From positions 1 to 64,000 of the forward strand of contig JAIWNF010000085.1 of NCBI GenBank assembly GCA_025093555.1: DNA of 64,000 bases, written 5' to 3'. Shown here piece after piece: positions 46,299-58,449 of the stretch (positions are counted from its first letter, which is position 1; every line of letters begins with the position of its first letter). The stretch comes from Circinella umbellata (Eukaryota; Mucoromycota; Mucoromycetes; Mucorales; Lichtheimiaceae). Below the pieces are notes generated by a model that ran no database searches, had not been told where the DNA came from, and saw only the letters and a list, made by a program, of their open reading frames with translations. The position numbers and the translations under genes were made by a program.

Positions 46299-47429
46299 AT
46301 GCAATTGCGATTGGAGCCGGTACAGCCTTATTCGCTGTTTCCACCTATGACGACGACCACAACCACGAATAATACTACTTCAACAAATAGTAATTCAACA
46401 TCGTCATATTATCCTCAACAGCAGCATTCGCAACAGGTGTTCCCGCCGCTTCCGAACCCATATCGCGATGCTTTGTTACCACCTTTAATTACTACTACTA
46501 CTACCAACAATAATACAACAAAGCGACTTTCTGCTTTCGAACCGGTTATTGCTAGTAATCATAATAGTAATAATACTAGTCCAGTAACACCATCACCTCC
46601 ACCTATCATTGATGATATTCCACGATTGGCTGACTTTGCTTCGTCGATCATTTATCTCATGTGGCACGCTCGTAAAAAGATGAGTCTCAAATCTGTCAAC
46701 CAGGCTTATCTTATTGATGCTACAAAACCAAGTCCAGCTTTTAAAAAGTTTTGCTTGCAAGTAAGTTACTTATATATCAATTGAAGGAGAGGGAAAGGAA
46801 AGAAATTGGGAGGTTACTATGACAATGGTGACTATAGCAACTACAATAACTATACAACAAATCCGAAGAATGTCGAAAATACTTATAAACTTTATATCTA
46901 TTTTTAATGATTAGGTGCTTACAGCCACACAGTTATCACAAAATGCCGTATACCTTGCATTAAAATATATATGTGCATTGCTACGTACCAATCCAAGTAT
47001 TGAAGGGGCTGATGGATCGGAATATCGTTTGTTCACTGTTGCTCTCATGCTTGGTAAGTTAAAAAAAAACTTGTATTCTGCTCATCATCAATTCTACATT
47101 ACTATTATTCACACAATCATTCTATTTTATTTATAGCCAACAAATTTCTTGATGATAGCACGTTCACAAACAAGACATGGTCGGATGTGTCCGGCATGAA
47201 GTTGCATGACCTTAACACAATGGAGGCGGAGTTCCTGGAAGCTATTGGATATGGCTTGTTCATCCGGGAATATGAATTTGACCAATGGCGACACTCAGTA
47301 GATGGATGCCGTGCGCACGTGCAAAGGATGGCAATGATGGTGGATGTTGACAATACAGCTTTGATGAAAGATGTTTTAATTCGTCTTGGTCTGTATCAAG
47401 AAACTTTACTTGAACAGCAACAACAACAT

Positions 47430-47461
<32 letters not shown>

Positions 47462-47882
47462 TCAACAACATCAACATGTTTGGGAGGCAGCTTTTGAAGC
47501 TTCACGATTATTACAATTGGAAAATAATCAACGCCAACATAATTTGAACCTATACGCTAAAGCCCATAGTTTGGTTCCTCTCCGACCTCAACGTTATACG
47601 GCACCACCACCGCCAATTAGTCGTTATGGCGATCCTCCTTTTCATTACTATCAACAACAACACCACCGTCATCATCATCCATATAATCAACCATCACAAC
47701 AACAACGTAGATCTTCAACAACAAACCCACCTGGTTTGCCTGCAGAACCCATGTATAAAAAACAATTACCGCCACCTGGTTTAAACACAAGTTATTATTT
47801 TGAATATCGACCATTTGAATCATCGGCTTCTTGTTCTTGGGCTACAGCACCAACAACGACGAACCAGGATTACTATCTCTAA
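46299..47882 (+). CDS. PCL/Pho80-type cyclin (Clg1-like)
   Basis: Cyclin of the family that partners Pho85-type CDKs. Exons: 46299-46760, 46915-47053, 47137-47882; spliced 1347 nt, 448 residues. The N-terminal 105 residues are Thr/Asn/Ser/Pro-rich. The cyclin box spans about 108-245: IPRLADFASSIIYLMWHARK, SPAFKKFCLQVLTATQLSQN, ALKYICALL, then the characteristic block [32 protein letters not shown], followed by LNTMEAEFLEAIGYGLFI. The FLDDS-T-TNK-W-SG words are diagnostic of Pho80/PCL cyclins. The C-terminal tail has Gln/His runs (from CAACAT repeats at 47415-47476) and Pro-rich segments. Intron 2 splits that LANKF block, and the frame is restored across it. The ATG chosen is the one immediately preceding the open, in-frame exon. 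The partner kinase and process are unknown. Confidence 0.9.
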
Positions 47883-49713
47883 CAATCATACTAATCCAAA
47901 CCAACAATCATATATTCTAACCCCTCTCTCTTTTTATATTATAATTATCTAACTTTTTATGATCTTTCTTTACCTCTCTCTCTATATTTTTTTTTCTCTT
48001 TTTATTATATACGTATATACTTTCTCTCTCTCTCTCCAAATCTACTTCCCCTTTTTTATTTTTTTTTATTTCTTCTCTTCTTCAGAGTTTTTTTTTTTGG
48101 AAAAAAAAAAAGAAAAAAAAAAGATAATGATAATGTTGTCATTATTTTGTTTTAGTCTTTTTTTTTCTTCCTTTATCTCTCTCTCCTCTCTCCCCCACCC
48201 CTTTTTTTCCCCCTTTTAAATTTTTACGTCCACCTTTTTTTTTTCTCTCTCTATCTCAGAGGCGTTTTTTTTGAAACGGTTTTCTTTTGTCTCCTGAATC
48301 CCATTTCAATTACCCTTTTTTTTTTACGTCTCTTTTTTTTTTTTTTTTACAAATGAAATTTTTTATAATATAAGGCAATTTTTTTTATTATTACTATATA
48401 ACAAAAAAAAAAAAACGATATATATCGCTGTGTGGTTCTTTTTCACTATTATCATATCTAGGCTACTAAATATTTTCCATCAAATATAATTGTCTTCATT
48501 CAACATATTTCTATCTTCTTTTTTCCTACTAACGATGGTAACATTACAGCAACGGAGGAGCGCCTGCACTATTGTTCCTGTTCCTGTTGCTGATTTTTTT
48601 CAACTTTGTAACAGCAGTATCAACATTAGTTATTATTAACAAAGTCGTAATTATAATCATAAAGCACACATTCCAAATAGATATAATTATATATATGATA
48701 ATTACGGTATCTTGATTCAAACTTTATTTTACGTTACTCAAATGGGCTCAGTGTTAACGACACGTATGATGATAAATAGGGTGGCATATTGCAAAGATTA
48801 AAATACTATATGGCTTTGATTAATAACTGAAGAAGAGGTTGCTGAAGGGGTCATTTTATTCTTCGCATCATCATCCTCTTGAAAAAGCCTCTTGATATAC
48901 AAGTTGTCGTTGTTTTTTACTGGCAAAAAAAGAAAAAGAAAACAATAGTAAGAAATAATAGATTGTAATATACCACTATTCGCATCACCAGAATACCAAG
49001 TACAGCAGCAACAACAATTTACATAATATCTAAGAAATCAAAGATAATTACTGCCTCTACGTATTTCTACATATCAAGATGGTTACTTTGTTACGTATTT
49101 TTGATTGATCTAACACGATCATCAAGTGATAATATAAGGAACATACCATTATACAATCAACTTCCCGAATATTATTTTACTTTCAAAACGACAAAGTACA
49201 GACACTTATTACGGTAATGTTGAAAATAAGTGTGCTACTTGATGACTCCACTATGAACATCATAAGGCCAAGGGGTTAGGACAAGAAGCAATGTGTTGAA
49301 TTATGGAAAAGAATTAGGTTGATTGGATATGATTTATTCTTTAGAGCAGTGTATCAAATGTGAATGACACAAAATGAAACAAATTGTATTGAATAATACG
49401 TATGTTAAGATGGGTTTAAAGTAAACTTTCAGGGATATCCGTGAAAAACTCACCCATCATCTTTATACATAATGTCATGGAAGTAATTTGGAATACATAT
49501 AAATAACACAGCCTCTTGTTTTCTTTTTTAATTTCATATCTAAAACATTTTACACTGTTGATACAATATCAAAATCATGCGAAGATTCTAAGAGAATTGT
49601 TGATAGAATGAAAGTAATAAGGAGGATATATATTTGATGGTGGTAATGTGATGTCTTATTGTTGCTTTTATTGTTACAATGTATGTATATATGTGGACGT
49701 ATTTGAGTAGGCC
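47883..49713. other. Convergent intergenic region, gene-free
   Basis: The first 500 bases are dominated by T, CT and A tracts, including a T10-GG-A11 stretch at about 48090-48113. 48480-49700 is ordinary AT-rich sequence. No gene, RNA or terminal repeat is supported. It separates the 3' ends of the cyclin (+) and the phosphoesterase (-). Confidence 0.45.
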
Positions 49714-51017
49714 TTAAAGGTCAAATGGTTTAGCTTCCTTATCATTTTGACCTAGATCACCGAGATCCCACTAATATATAGTTATGTATATAATTCAGAT
49801 GTGAGCTATTATTGTTTGTATAGTAATAGAAAATATAACAGGTAAAATTATATACTGGAGAGAAAAAAAAAAGAGAAAAAAAAACTTACATTATCTTCAA
49901 TGGTACGCAACAATGAATAATGATCATATTTATTCTTGTCCTTTTTTGTTTTTGGAGCATTCTTCCAATCAGGACCAATCAAAGCAGTATAAATATGATT
50001 TGTATCTGTATTATAATCATCTTCATCAAAGGTAATAACAAACATGGTATTTTTACTAAAGGCTGAATTCTTCATACGAGGTTCAAGGAACTTCTTGAGC
50101 CATTTAGCACCGTAATCCATATCCTTTTCATGAGCATCATTGTTAAGCTAAAATATTATAGATAAAAAAACAGACCGCGTTAACAATATATCCATTTATA
50201 TCAACCAATTGTATAAATATAAATGTTGCATTTCAGATTATTCTGAGGTCAAAAAAAAATCTTTACATCAGGAGTATAAAAGGCGTATTGAGGAACTTCA
50301 TTGTTCTCAATATCCTTGTCTAATTGCTTGGCATTGACAATTTTGGCACAGCGTTTTTTATCTTTTTGAATATTTGTGAATGATATAAATGGATTATGTT
50401 TACGGGCATAATTATCAATATCCATTTCTTTGTTACAACCTCCAGGGTAGTCTTCATTATACGATTTCCAACTAATATCTTTCTTTTCAAGTAAATCCAC
50501 AATTGTTTCTCGATCAATATTAGACTCGTCATTTTCGTTGGTACCATCCGTTGAACCGCTAATCATGGAAATCTATATATTCGTTATATATTAATATTAT
50601 TAGATTTAATCACTCAATAAATAGAATTAGATTTTTTTTCAACGACAAAAGCAAAAACAACAACAAAAAGCTACTTACGTAATTTGGTTGAGAAGGATGT
50701 GATGTGCCTCGATAATTGGTCAACAAAACACCATTATGCTTACTTGGTAACGATTTAAGATAGTCGTTTTTCATGGCTGTTTTATAATCTTTGTTTTCAA
50801 AAACGATAATAACAACACGATCAAAGTATTTCCCAGGTACCAGACCAGATTCGGAAGAGGAAGATGTCTTGCTATCATCAGCACTGTCACCATTTTTTCC
50901 ACGTTTATCCAGAACAGTGATTTCATTACTAACATCAGTGGTATCCTGAACGACAGGAAGAGCTTGGCCCAGCCAAAAGAGAGAAGTAGCTGCCAGAACG
51001 AATAATGAGAGCTTCAT
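49714..51017 (-). CDS. Secreted phosphoesterase / acid phosphatase-like protein
   Basis: Member of the phosphoesterase family that includes fungal acid phosphatases and bacterial phospholipase C enzymes. Exons: 51017-50679, 50572-50267, 50147-49890, 49770-49714; spliced 960 nt, 319 residues. Residues 1-20 are a clear signal peptide (KLSLFVLAATSLFWLGQALP), and a KR pair at 38-39 could be a processing site. A Ser/Asp-rich linker precedes the catalytic domain. Motifs: FDRVVIIVFENKDY (metal-site Glu-Asn), RGTSHPSQPNY joined across intron 1 to ISMISGSTDG, then YPGGCN, KHNPFISF, YAFYTPDLNNDAHE and FVITFDEDDY, and finally YDHYSLLRTIEDNWDLGDLG. All metal-binding motifs appear present. The last exon is only 57 nt. 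The substrate (phosphomonoester or phosphodiester) cannot be decided. It diverges from the secreted-protein gene at 52468. Confidence 0.88.
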
Positions 51018-52467
51018 GATAATATTACAATAAAAGAAAAATGAATGGGAAGTGTTGAGCAGGGGGGATAGAATGGTTTTGAGAGTGTGTTTTTTGGATG
51101 ATGAATTTATTTATATTCTCAACAAAATAAGTCTCTTTTTATATAGAATGAACTAATGTCGTCAATGATATTGATGACGGTTAAATTGTAATCAACATGC
51201 ATGGTTACCCATCACCTCTTTTTATTTTCGTTTATAATTAAAGAAAGTACCATGCCGCACATTATATGAAAGTATCATACAAGATTATTCATTATCGACT
51301 ACTATATGTGTTTTTCTTTTTTGTAAATAAAAAAGATTTATTGCTTTCGTTCATTTAGGTGCATCATGTTAATTTTGCCGGAGTGAAGTGACACAAAACA
51401 TGGTTTTTTTTTTCTCAGAGACAATTATTTTAATTGCGGAGAACAGCTTCAGGAGAAAACAGCCATCATGGATGTTAAACGAGATTAGACGTCACCCGAT
51501 CTCATGCCATCCTCTCGATATTAGTATAATTATATAGAATTAAGCAAAATATCATTTTTCAAAAGTACAATAAACACTATAGTTTTTCTTCATGTTGAGC
51601 GAATTTCAGCAAATGAATTATTATTATTATTTTGGGGGGAGGGGGGTACTGGGTACATACAAATGTGTATCAATAATAATAATTATAGATTATACCAATA
51701 ATAAAACTAAATTCTTTCTCAGATTGTTCATATCATTTATTACTATTATTATTGACACGGAAAGTTAAGGCTGTTTGCATATACTGTATAAAGCAACTAA
51801 TTATTCTTTTTCGTTCTCCATCTCTCTCTTTTTTTTTTTTGGAGTATTTCTTATTAAGAAGGGGGATGATAATGATAATGATAGAGGCAAAGAATATATT
51901 CACCAAAAAAAATGCAAACCAGGTATTTTTACTAAATTCGTTATAAAAACCCGAAAAAGAGAAATTTTTTACTTTGCCGAATGGTAGTTGATGATACATT
52001 TTCTTTATAAATGATTTGAACCTTGATAAAGAAAGAAAAACGTGTAACAAGTATATTTTATATCATAATTTGATTTAAAATTAACCTTTTGTAGTATTAT
52101 ATTATCAAGGACTCTCTTTCTCTCTTTCAATTTAGGTGACGAAAAGGAAAAACCTTAATTACTGCGAAGGTTACACATTGCCTTGTGTTTGACCTTTTTT
52201 GTTTTTTTTAATTGTCTTTTATACATACCTTGTTTCCAAAAAGAAAAACATTTTTCTTTTCTTCCTCTTCTTTTCTTTACTTCTCCTTTTTTTCTCTCTC
52301 TTTTATTTACAATAATTTACATGCACCTGTCTGGGACTTGTTTATGTCTGTGCGTGTGAGCCTCAAAAGATAAAATAGAAACTACGACGGGAAAAACATC
52401 AACAGAGACAAAAGATAGAAATAAAAACTGATTGTCATATTGTAAAAAAAAACATTTATACAAGAGA
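51018..52467. other. Divergent intergenic region
   Basis: A 1450-bp space between two genes for secreted proteins transcribed away from each other. It includes a G-rich run at 51632-51647 and pyrimidine-rich sequence at 52240-52310 before the plus-strand gene. No further gene is supported. Confidence 0.45.
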
Positions 52468-53419
52468 ATGAAATGGCTGGTGCTACAGCTGACGATCTTA
52501 CTTGTCGTGTTTGCAGCGCAAGCAACTCATCAAGATACTGTATACATATCTCTTGATAATGAATCAACGCGTAAAATTGATATCGATCTTTTTACACATG
52601 ATGCAACTATTCATATGTTATCAGACCTTGATAACAATTACTCTCAAGTATCTAAACAATTCTTGAAAAGATTTCGCGAACACTCTATTATATACCATGA
52701 CGAATGTACTATATCACAAAAGCAAGAGTCATTATTCGCATCGTCGATCATTGATTTACCCATGTTAAAAGATCAAGTACTAGATGCTGCCGAAGGTAAA
52801 TATACATATTGCTGTTTCTTTTATTTCTTTTAAAGATGATAATTTCGCTATCAATGTTCAATATTATTTGGTAGTCTGAAATCGTAATTCACCTTTTTAG
52901 TTATAACTTTGGATCTACAGAAAGGGAAGAATATTAACTAAACATGTTTTTTCCTTTTTTGATTTAATATGTATAGCATTAATTGGTGATAAATTATCAA
53001 CTGTCTGGAACATAATTGACACAAAATCTTTATTACACAGACAAATCCAGTATATAACACGACATGTTTGTCCTGACTTGACTCATCTTTGTTTGATCGA
53101 GAATGAAGAGGTTGTAAAGCAACAATTGGATAACTATATTCATCATCATATCATTTCATCAATTAATCATTTACTTGATGATTATATTCCTCAATTATGT
53201 GAATTAGCTCAATATCAAGCAACTCAAATCCTTTCACAATTTTTTCATCAACCATGTCTTCGATTTCATATACAACAGCAATCATCCGAAAGTCAATATC
53301 ATCAACATCATCATCGTAATAGCATTGATAACTATAATAATACTATTTATTGGCATCCTACTATTCCTATTATATCATCAATTAATTCCATACCATTTGT
53401 ATTTCATCATCATACATAA
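52468..53419 (+). CDS. Small predicted secreted protein, unknown family
   Basis: Exons 52468-52795 and 52977-53419; spliced 771 nt, 256 residues. The start is the ATG at 52468, giving a strong signal peptide: MKWLVLQLTILLVVFAAQA, with cleavage likely after AQA. The mature part has two N-glycosylation sequons (NES and NYS) and an even mix of helical segments, IGDKLSTVWNIIDTKSLLHR, then VVKQQLDNYIHHHI, SSINHLLDDYIPQLCELAQY. Cysteines are few: two close together (CPDLTHLC), plus others near DECT, QLCEL and PCLRF. The last 50 residues are His/Gln/Ser-rich and end in HHHT. I recognise no family. A coding-like exon at 54879-55091 on the same strand might be a further 3' exon, but the frame at 53419 closes naturally, so I end the gene there. 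Confidence 0.7.
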
Positions 53420-54878
53420 ACAAAATGATGTGCTTCGCCTTCACCTTCATTCTTCTCCCCCCATCTTTTCCATATACATTCGTTTCTATCATATAAAATT
53501 TGCTTTCTTTCCTTGTTCTGTATATTTTATTGATTTTTTAAGATAAATAATATATATTTATATTTATATATAAATTTTGCATTAATTCGTTTTACATAAA
53601 AATGATAATATTGATAACTTGCAGTAATTCATTAATTACATACTCTCTTGTTGACATTTTTGTTTATTTGATCGTGAAAAAGGTTCTCTCTCCCTCTCTC
53701 TCTCTCTCAAACACACACACACGCGCGCGCTTTTTTAAAGTGTGAAATTTGATAGTAGTATAAAATTTGATAATAATAGCGATAAGTATATATATATATG
53801 TATGTAATTACTTAGCACGGGCCGACAGGACAAACTTGGGGAAGTATGTAAAAGTATTTTTTTTTGTACAACATGAATACCATGGAAGATTCCTGGCTAA
53901 CCAAAACATCTGTCACACAGAAAATTATGATGAATATTCTCAGACTAAGATCGCTGATATACATCGATTATGCTATGTACAACCTTTAAATCATAAAAAT
54001 AAAAAATATTAAAATGATACGTAGATTATAATAAAAGTAGGTGACAAGTTCTAGAGCATATATATTAGTATTAGTTTTATCTTATTTACGTTGTATGTAT
54101 AATATATATAGTAATAATGACACCTATTTTTGTTATATTTTGACATATGAGGGTAGCTCAAAAGAAAAAAAAAAGATTTTCATTATGCATGTCTTTTATT
54201 TTAGAGTTTTATGTTTTTAAAGTTATACAATCTCGTTCTTGATTCCCCGCCATCTACACAGATTTGGTTATTATATACAGCAGGCTTCATGTACAAATGT
54301 TTTTTTAATATATACGTACATGTCAGCAATAAAAAATCTAATGTTATATAGCTCGTGCTATATATTTGAAAATAATGGTTGGAGGTGTTATTACATAAAA
54401 ACCATTGTATGATGATTAATAATAGTCTGATGATGAGTGGATGGATGCTTATCTATGTATACGTATAATAATATATCACTACAAAAGATATGAATTCATT
54501 AGTCTAATACTTATTAATTGTGTAAGGAATACAGTAGTAACTTTAAAATGATTTTGATCAATTCATTCTTTAATTGAATTATTACCATAGATGTATTAGT
54601 TGATTAAATCGATATATTTTATTTTTCAGGATAAAAATTCCTATTCTGTTATAAAAATATACTATTATTCATGCATTTGGTTCTTAGCAAAGTTAGCTAT
54701 ATTTTTTTATACATATGCTAATAAACAATCCTGCACAAGACTTACTATTGTATATCCTATGCTCTTTTTATCATTATACTGATAATGTAATTGATACGTA
54801 CAGTTTATATTATAAGTATACTATATATATATATATATATATGGTCAGTCAACAATTAATTTTATAATGTTCATTATA
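53420..54878. other. Intergenic or insertion, with one short relic
   Basis: 53690-53731 carries CT, AC and CG dinucleotide tracts. A plus-strand frame at about 53818-54012 reads RADRTNLGKYVKV and later YHGRFLANQNICHTENYDEY and KIADIHRLCYV, which looks like a protein fragment, but I cannot assign it; it is probably a transposon relic. The remainder is AT-rich and empty. Confidence 0.3.
53694..53731. repeat. Compound dinucleotide microsatellite (CT, AC, CG)
   Basis: Consecutive CT, then AC, then CG units. The (CG)n part is notable in such AT-rich DNA. Confidence 0.85.
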
Positions 54879-55090
54879 GTCCCTGGTCTACTCATTTACC
54901 TCAAATTGGTCTCATACTACAAACAACCATCTGGTCTATGCATTGGAAATCGGTTTTCCAAGAACTAACTTGGAATCCCCTTATAGCTAGTCAATACTAC
55001 CACAACCTTGTATCACGATACCCTTTCTTTTTTTCACCTTCACCTCTACCTCGTAATGTACAAAATCATATTGAGGCTCAAATATCTTAA
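54879..55090 (+). other. Orphan coding-like exon
   Basis: Directly after a good acceptor (TTCATTATAG ending at 54879) an open frame reads PWSTHLPQIGLILQTTIWSM, then FQELTWNPLIASQYYHNLVS and a stop at about 55088-55090. The composition is clearly protein-like compared with its surroundings. No upstream exon with a matching donor was found nearby; the nearest gene on this strand is the secreted protein ending at 53419. It may be its alternative last exon, or the remnant of another gene. Confidence 0.35.
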
Positions 55091-55091
55091 T

Positions 55092-56229
55092 CAATAAAAA
55101 CAGTATGTATCATACAAAAAAAATGTCCATTATACCAGTACTTCTATTTGAAAATGACACGAATGGGTATAAAAAATTAGAGTAAAAAATAAATAAAAAG
55201 ATATGTCATAATAATTATATTTGACTATAGCATATATAAATACACTATAAGATATATCTTGAAAAAAAAGTTTGTTCTGTCATTTCACTATTCTTCCAAA
55301 TAGTACGTACTATAAGTAGCACATATATCTATTCTTTATTTTGTAAAAAAAAAAATATCAGCTTTACTAGTTGTAGTCAGGAATATATTCAATTAAATAA
55401 GAATAATTGGAGTTTTTTCTGTATTCGTGTTATAGTGATTTAAGGATATTATATAGTAAGTATTATGCTCTTCCTTTTTTTTTATTAGAAAGCTTGTCTG
55501 AACACGAGTGCTTCCTCCTTCTAGGAGTGACAACATAATAATGTAAATAAATAACACATTCGTTATATTTTGCAATATTATGACATAAAAAAGGTAACAC
55601 ATCAAAGCCTAGTAATAAGCTTGTTTTCTGTTCTACAAGACTAATCAGAATTATTCTTCATAATACTGTAATTGCAAATTCTACTGTACCTATGTACTGT
55701 AATATACACACCTTGATTCACAATCCATTGCTGCGCATACATCATCTCAAAAGACGTATATACGTATTTCTTTCTTATTATTATTTTACTCTGGCTTTCT
55801 CTCTTATTTTTATTTGCGTCTTTTTAATTTGTTTTTCTTCTAATTATTAATCATTTATTATTTGGACAAGTATACCACATTCTGTTCTGTGACACTTTTT
55901 TGGGGACTTTATGAAAATCAGTTTCAGATAGAATATACGATAATTTATCGAGTTCTCCCGTATGCAAAACATTACTTTCCACCACAACAATGATTCTGAA
56001 AAGACTTCACTTCATCTTAGTCCTTTATACTTCTGGTGGTTTCTACGTATATATAACGGTGCCATTTATTTATATAACATACTTGAGAACACAGAATTTT
56101 ATACAGCAATGTTGTGTAAATTAATCTAATAATGGATTGTCGTTTACTATAATGAATGTTGCTGATGATATGTAATAAAAGGACTATTTATTTATACAAA
56201 AAAATTATAAAAAAATGACAATCATATAT
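55092..56229. other. Gene-free AT-rich DNA
   Basis: Nothing supportable was found on either strand; open frames are short and of low complexity. Confidence 0.4.
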
Positions 56230-56720
56230 GTATTACAATGTGGGATGTTTCTTTTTGAGCTCTTTTGCTGAGTCGCATATTTTTTCTTCTCAGATAAGTG
56301 CTCATTTGCAGCCTCAAGTGCACTAGCGTCAACATTGTCTTCGCCTGAGTCGTTCACAACAGATATTATATCGATTTTATGACATACACTTTTTTGCGTA
56401 AGAGATAGTTTTTTGAAATGTGAACCGTCAGTACAATCTTGTTAGCTTTTATTTTTTTATTATATTAATTACCTGAAGTTTTCGGCATTCCCGCGCCTTG
56501 GGATTAAGAGCATTCTCCCATGGCGTGAGATGCTTGCTCTGGCGCTGTTAGGCCGGCGGCGCCAGAATTCATTGTTGTAAAGAAGGCCTTTTCATAGACT
56601 GATTGTACGGAAGAGCAGAACTGCTCACCCATGCCCGGCCCTGCCATCCAACCGAAGCCTTTCATTTTCAGTTGGCTCTTTCTTTGCTCTCTTTAGCCAC
56701 TGTGCAATATTTGACAAAAA
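56230..56720 (-). pseudogene. GC-rich coding relic, unidentified (probably transposon)
   Basis: A conspicuously GC-rich patch for this genome. Minus-strand pieces read AQWLKRAKKEPTENERLRLD (about 56710-56640), MNSGAAGLTAPEQASHAMGE (about 56570-56510, then a stop), and DSGEDNVDASALEAANEHLS followed by EKKKYATQQKSSKRN (about 56360-56255). An intron may separate the last two. Base use differs from the neighbouring host genes, suggesting transposon or transferred origin. The family is unknown. Confidence 0.35.
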
Positions 56721-57022
56721 CAAGATCCTCGATTACATTATAGATGCAACAACAGTAATCCCCAAACTTCCATTCAATATGGCAGCTTTACATTAAAAGA
56801 AAGAAATTTGACTGTATCAACCAAAAATATTCAATAGTTCCTGTTACTGTTTTTATTCCAATATAACTACATACAGCACCTTAACTCAAGATCATCATCT
56901 CCGTTCTTTATTTAGAAAAAGTAATTTGCTCTTTTTTTCTAATAATACGTAAACGAAATCAAGTTTTTCACTTTTTTTTTTCTCTATATGTTGAATGCAT
57001 ATAGGACGTTTGGTGCTGTATA
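56721..57022. other. Short AT-rich gap
   Basis: No feature seen apart from T tracts. Confidence 0.4.
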
Positions 57023-57262
57023 TTATTTCTGTTTTTTTTTTTCACCAAAAGTGATGTCGGTTCTTCGGTTCGGTTCGGTTCCTACTAAGGAGCGTTTCAA
57101 AACAGTTATTTTTAAAAACCGAACCAGACCGGATGGACCGTGAGGATCCCTAATCAAGAATGTTACTATACTTTTAAAAGTTGTCTCTGGATCGTCTGAT
57201 TGTTGACACGCGAAATAATGATCGATGATGTTTTCGAGATCAGAGCAATCAACGATGTGCAT
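57023..57262 (-). other. Short relic overlapping a hAT-like terminus
   Basis: The minus strand reads MHIVDCSDLENIIDHYFACQ and onward. Its second half is not normal protein: it encodes the sequence TAGGGATCCTCACGG starting at about 57153, followed by repeated CCGGT/CGGTT words down to 57060 (including GGTTCGGTTCGGTTC on the plus strand at 57066-57080). TAGGG starts followed by subterminal CGGT repeats resemble hAT (Ac-like) ends. The partner terminus was not found, so this is either a solo end or a chance match. Confidence 0.3.
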
Positions 57263-58449
57263 ATCAGCAAGGACAATGTTTGTTGAGTTTGAGCGCTACT
57301 TTGAGTTCTTTTCTGAAAGTGTTCCCCCCAGGAATACTGAAAGGATAAGGTTTTTTTTATTTATTATCAACCTCTTCCTACCTCACTTCGCAGTGACGCA
57401 TAACACATGCTGAAGTATATATAATTTTGTGACAAAAATGTGTAAAATAGTTTGTGATATATTTATTTGATATATTGAACAATAATGTCTATTAAAATTA
57501 AAAAAATACAATGCAGTTGAAAAAAGAGCTGGAGATACAAAAAAAATGTTGATTACCTACGTACATGGATTGTCCATCATCTCCAGCAGTACCAAAGCAG
57601 CAGCAGTTGTCCTCCCCCCCACATTACATAGTACACTGCTTTAAAAAGCAATAACACTAATACAATTTGCAACAATTTCGGATCGAGTGCCTTTTTTAAC
57701 AATAAAAAAAAGTTGTCGAGGATAATCAGTAAACAGCAAATGTTTAATTATAGAAGTGACTGAAAATACCATTTTTACTTTTTAGCAAATGTTAGTTTTT
57801 ATTTAAGAGAATAACAACAATAATAAAATACATATTGAACTATTCATATAATACAGCTTCATTACATTACATTTTATTTTATTTATATGTTTGAATGCCT
57901 GTCTAATTTACTGCCACTAAATAAGATTATCACTATCTAAACCGTATTATCATATTCACATATAAAATTCTTCCTATTCCACTTTAATTCATTCAAAAAA
58001 GTTATCCCTTTTCTGTCATTCCTCAGTTTCTGCTTTTGACATTTACAATGTTTAGATGTGATTATCTCTTATTTGGATCCCTATATTTTTTTCATGCAAT
58101 CCATTTCTTGATTTTTTTTTCCCCAGTACTATTGTTTCTGTTATTTGAATGGTTCTATATAAGTAACGTGGTTTGATGTGTATCGTGTGTAAACTCGTTA
58201 ACGATATGAATCACGTCGTCGAATTCTTTTTGCGTGAGTCCCCACAACACTTATGTATAACCTTTGACTCATATTTACTGTATATTTTATTGAATCATAA
58301 TTATAATATTAGAAATTGTTTTTGCCATAAGGGAAATCGTCATTAGTGCTATAAAAATCAACAACATTATCATTTTGTTCATTTTATTAGTGTTTCAAGG
58401 ATTGGTTTAGTGTGTCATCCTATTAAGTCTATCTTAACAGCCTGCGCAT
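57263..58449. other. Gene-free AT-rich DNA
   Basis: No gene is supported. A minus-strand stretch at about 57330-57240 next to the hAT-like end has weak coding character. The rest is AT-rich with A/T tracts. Confidence 0.35.

Noticed and set aside
51733..52050. Minus-strand 105-codon frame in the divergent intergenic region
   Set aside because: Composed of Phe/Ile/Lys from A/T tracts, with no motif or splice support.
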